Below, piece after piece: positions 39,935 to 41,970 of a stretch of DNA of 41,970 nucleotides. Below the pieces are notes generated by a model, which was not told the origin of the DNA, made no database searches, and saw nothing but the letters and a program-made list of their open reading frames with translations. Numbering within the stretch: the stretch's first letter is position 1; each line of letters opens with the position of its first letter. Source of the stretch: Bacteroidaceae bacterium (GTDB lineage: Bacteria; Bacteroidota; Bacteroidia; Bacteroidales; Barnesiellaceae_A); the NCBI GenBank assembly GCA_017481745.1, contig JAFUOV010000002.1:1-41970 (forward strand), read 5' to 3'. A program made the position numbers and the translations under genes.

Positions 39935-40810
39935 ATGGCAGAGAAGTATTTTCCCGAGTCGGAACTGATTATCAACCCCGACGGTAGTGCATTTCACATA
40001 CACATTCGTCCCGATCAACTATGTGATAAAATTATTCTTGTGGGCGATCCCGGTCGTGTCGATATGGTGGCGTCTTATTTCGACGAAAAAACATTCGAGG
40101 TAACAAGCCGCGAATTTCATACCGTTGGTGGCGTGTATAAAGGCAAAAAAGTCATGTGTATATCGCATGGTATAGGTACCGACAATATCGACATTGTAGT
40201 GAATGAGTTGGATGCCCTTGCCAACATAGACTTTGAAACACGCTACGAAAAGCCCGAGCATCGCACCCTTACGATGGTGCGTGTGGGTACAAGTGGTGGC
40301 TTGCAACCCCATGTGCCCATTGGTACACACGTTATTGCCGAAAAATCTATCGGATTTGACGGTGTGCTCAACTTTTACGCCGGACGTAACGATGTGTGCG
40401 ACCTTGACTTTGAAGAGGACTTCTGCAAGCAAGTAGGGTGGAACGCTTTGTGGGCTCGCCCCTATGTTATCGACAACGATGCCGACTTGGTGGCTCAAAT
40501 AGGTCTTGACGATATGGTGCGTGGTGTTACCATCTCGGCAAATGGCTTCTACGGACCCCAAGGTCGCGAGCTGCGCATACCTCTTGCCGATCCCGAGTTG
40601 AATAGTAAAATACAAGCCTTCAAGCACGACCGTTTTGTGGTAACTAACTACGAGATGGAAAGCTCGGCACTCGCCGGATTGGCAGCTTTGCTCGGACACC
40701 GTGCCATGACCGTATGCATGATTATAGCCAATCGTGTGGCACATCACTCCAATACCAATTACAAGTCGTCTATCGGCGAACTTATCGTAAAGGTGCTGGA
40801 TAGAATATAA
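39935..40810 (+). CDS. Nucleoside phosphorylase (uridine phosphorylase-like)
   Basis: A 291-residue enzyme of the PNP/UDP family that splits nucleosides with phosphate into base and ribose 1-phosphate. The signature parts are visible: the phosphate loop LVGDPGRVDMVAS, MCISHGIGTDNIDIVVNEL, RVGTSGGLQP, and the ribose-binding NYEMESSALAGLAALLGH. It is longer than E. coli Udp (253) and lacks the C-terminal features of DeoD; uridine phosphorylase is the closest fit, but purine specificity cannot be excluded. The first 33 residues extend the usual start. No promoter box is evident; it may be read from upstream. Confidence 0.9.
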   Translation: MAEKYFPESELIINPDGSAFHIHIRPDQLCDKIILVGDPGRVDMVASYFDEKTFEVTSREFHTVGGVYKGKKVMCISHGIGTDNIDIVVNELDALANIDFETRYEKPEHRTLTMVRVGTSGGLQPHVPIGTHVIAEKSIGFDGVLNFYAGRNDVCDLDFEEDFCKQVGWNALWARPYVIDNDADLVAQIGLDDMVRGVTISANGFYGPQGRELRIPLADPELNSKIQAFKHDRFVVTNYEMESSALAGLAALLGHRAMTVCMIIANRVAHHSNTNYKSSIGELIVKVLDRI

Positions 40811-40845
40811 TTACTACAAACACACATGCATAACATAGACAAGAT

Positions 40846-41826
40846 ATGAAAATCAAGCAAATAATGGCAGGTGTTGTAGCCCTGGTGTGTACCACTGTCG
40901 TATCGGCAGTACCCTCTACGCCGGTAGAGCAACTTCCCGATAGTGTTTATCTGATGGCATATTTTACCTCGCCTGCACAGCATTTGTTCTATGCTTGGAG
41001 CATCGATGGGCTGCATTGGCAACAAGTGAAAGGTGGCAATGCTGTATTTACTGCCTACGACGATGCTGTGTGGATGCGCGACCCATACTTGGGTAGAGTT
41101 ACCCACCATGGCAAGACAACATTCCATCTTGTGCATACGTGGGGCTGGGATAATCCTGCTATTTTCCATTGGCAATCCGACGACCTTATCCATTGGACGG
41201 CTGCCAATGGAGATGCATCGACCGATAGTGGAAAGATATATGTAATGGATGGTAAAGAGGGTCGCCCCGAAGCACCCAACGCTTGGGCTCCCGAGTTTAC
41301 TTATATACCCGAGGAAGAGTTGTATTACATCTATTGGTCGTCGCGGGTAGATAACCGACAGCTGCATTATGTAACCACAACACGCGATTGGTTGACATTT
41401 ACTACGCCACAACCCCTTTTCGATCCCGGATTTACGGCAATAGACCTTACGGTGGTGCGCGAGGGAGAAGTCTTGCATGGATACTATAAAGATGAGCGTA
41501 ATGGCAAGAAAACCATCCTCCATGCTACAACTCGCAGCCTCAATCCTCGTGTGGATGTCTTTGATGGTACAGCACGTGTATTGCCCGACGACTATTGTAT
41601 AGAAGTAGAAGGACCCACCATATTCCGCAAAATAGGAGGTAATGGCTATATCGGCTATTTCGACAAGTTTAATGGCGATGCCGGATTGTCATTTATGCAA
41701 TGCACCACCTTGGCTGAAGGCGATTGGCATTTGATACCCGATGTCAATACCGTCAATGTTCCCGATGTAAAGCATGGCAGTGTCGTGATTATATCGCGAG
41801 AGGAGTTGCTCAAGCTCCTTGAATAA
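40846..41826 (+). CDS. Secreted GH43-like glycoside hydrolase
   Basis: A 326-residue protein with a signal peptide (1-21, VVALVCTTVVSA) and a five-bladed beta-propeller resembling GH43 or GH-J/GH-F clan arabinanases. Candidate catalytic features are VWMRDPYLG (Asp, about residue 82), NAWAPEFTYIPEEELYYIYW (pKa modulator region) and IEVEGPTIFRKIGGNGYIGYF (Glu, about 266). No sorting domain is present, so it is periplasmic or released. A plant arabinan or hemicellulose target would fit the pectate lyase elsewhere in the window, but the substrate cannot be read. It is 35 nt after the phosphorylase and probably co-transcribed. Confidence 0.8.
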   Translation: MKIKQIMAGVVALVCTTVVSAVPSTPVEQLPDSVYLMAYFTSPAQHLFYAWSIDGLHWQQVKGGNAVFTAYDDAVWMRDPYLGRVTHHGKTTFHLVHTWGWDNPAIFHWQSDDLIHWTAANGDASTDSGKIYVMDGKEGRPEAPNAWAPEFTYIPEEELYYIYWSSRVDNRQLHYVTTTRDWLTFTTPQPLFDPGFTAIDLTVVREGEVLHGYYKDERNGKKTILHATTRSLNPRVDVFDGTARVLPDDYCIEVEGPTIFRKIGGNGYIGYFDKFNGDAGLSFMQCTTLAEGDWHLIPDVNTVNVPDVKHGSVVIISREELLKLLE

Positions 41827-41873
41827 CGGCGCAATCAACAAATTGGTGCGGTGGCGATTTTTGTGTGTTAAAA

Positions 41874-41905
41874 TTTGCTCAACTCGCAAAAAGTCATTAT
41901 CTTTG
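41874..41905 (+). promoter_or_regulatory. Promoter of rpsP
   Basis: TTTG (41874-41877), a 20-nt spacer and TATCTTTG (41898-41905): a full match to the Bacteroidota consensus. The leader to the ATG at 41947 is about 38 nt and A-rich near the start codon. Confidence 0.85.
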
Positions 41906-41946
41906 CACCCGCTAATGCAAAATAACAATTAAAAAACAAATTTCAA

Positions 41947-41970
41947 ATGGCAACAAAAATCAGATTACAA
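41947..41970 (+). CDS. rpsP: Small ribosomal subunit protein S16 (start only)
   Basis: The first eight codons read MATKIRLQ and run off the window. This is the typical start of S16 in Bacteroidota (MATKIRLQR...), and a strong promoter precedes it. The call rests on eight residues and the promoter strength. Confidence 0.75.

Overview
The window is a 42-kb chromosomal piece of a member of the Bacteroidota, order Bacteroidales. Three things point there. Many genes are preceded by the Bacteroidota-type promoter (-7 box TAnnTTTG, often with a TTTG or TTG -33 box about 19-21 nt upstream) and few have a Shine-Dalgarno sequence. Four large secreted proteins end in type A sorting domains of the type IX secretion system (T9SS). 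The family content also fits (DUF5686 outer-membrane protein, LytS/LytTR pair, Bacteroidales-type glycogen genes). The genus cannot be fixed by reading alone; a T9SS-positive gut family such as Barnesiellaceae, Muribaculaceae or Prevotellaceae would fit. There is no prophage, transposase, CRISPR array or recognisable defence island.

Layout. 1-170: end of an rRNA operon (5S rRNA and terminator). 171-500: two unrelated intergenic repeat arrays, one of 7-bp units resembling degenerate telomere repeats and one of about 18-bp units. 504-4618 (minus strand): housekeeping genes for isoprenoid synthesis (ispE), the Hsp70 co-chaperones grpE-dnaJ, a tRNA-dihydrouridine synthase and a small DUF2007-like protein. 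4818-8929 (plus): replicative helicase dnaB, glycogen branching enzyme glgB and a small Ala/Lys/Glu-rich lipoprotein. 9006-10772 (minus): a T9SS-exported repeat protein. 10916-16696 (plus): a DUF5686 outer-membrane protein, a GNAT acetyltransferase, a GT-B glycosyltransferase and alkaline phosphatase. 16962-19898 (minus): ribosomal protein L34, then a compact set of 5-formyl-THF cyclo-ligase, S41 C-terminal processing peptidase and deoxycytidylate deaminase. 20028-23603 (minus): a 1191-residue exported pectate lyase. 23604-24068: three tandem 87-bp repeats ending in the promoter of a LytS-type sensor kinase and LytTR regulator (24069-25846). 25869-27593 (minus): recJ. 27955-28536: iron superoxide dismutase. 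28729-33205 (minus): two tandem exported M6 metalloproteases. 33439-34923: a Crp/Fnr regulator divergent from a MarC-family membrane protein. 35185-41826 (plus): a glycogen/alpha-glucan cluster (debranching enzyme, GT4 glycosyltransferase, GH57 enzyme), then a nucleoside phosphorylase and a GH43-like secreted protein. 41947-end: start of rpsP (S16).

How it works together. glgB and the 35-40 kb cluster together cover glycogen branching, debranching, chain synthesis and alpha-glucan remodelling. The pectate lyase, the M6 proteases, the 9006-10772 protein and the GH43-like protein form an exported layer aimed at polysaccharide and protein in the gut or another polymer-rich site. The rest is core metabolism, replication, translation, stress response and repair.

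The least explained signal is the 87-bp tandem repeat upstream of the LytS gene. Each copy carries a 20-bp palindrome whose arms covary between copies, and only the last, shortened copy has a correctly spaced promoter. Promoter positions also revise several start codons (ispE, the deaminase and the LytS kinase, which would be almost leaderless).
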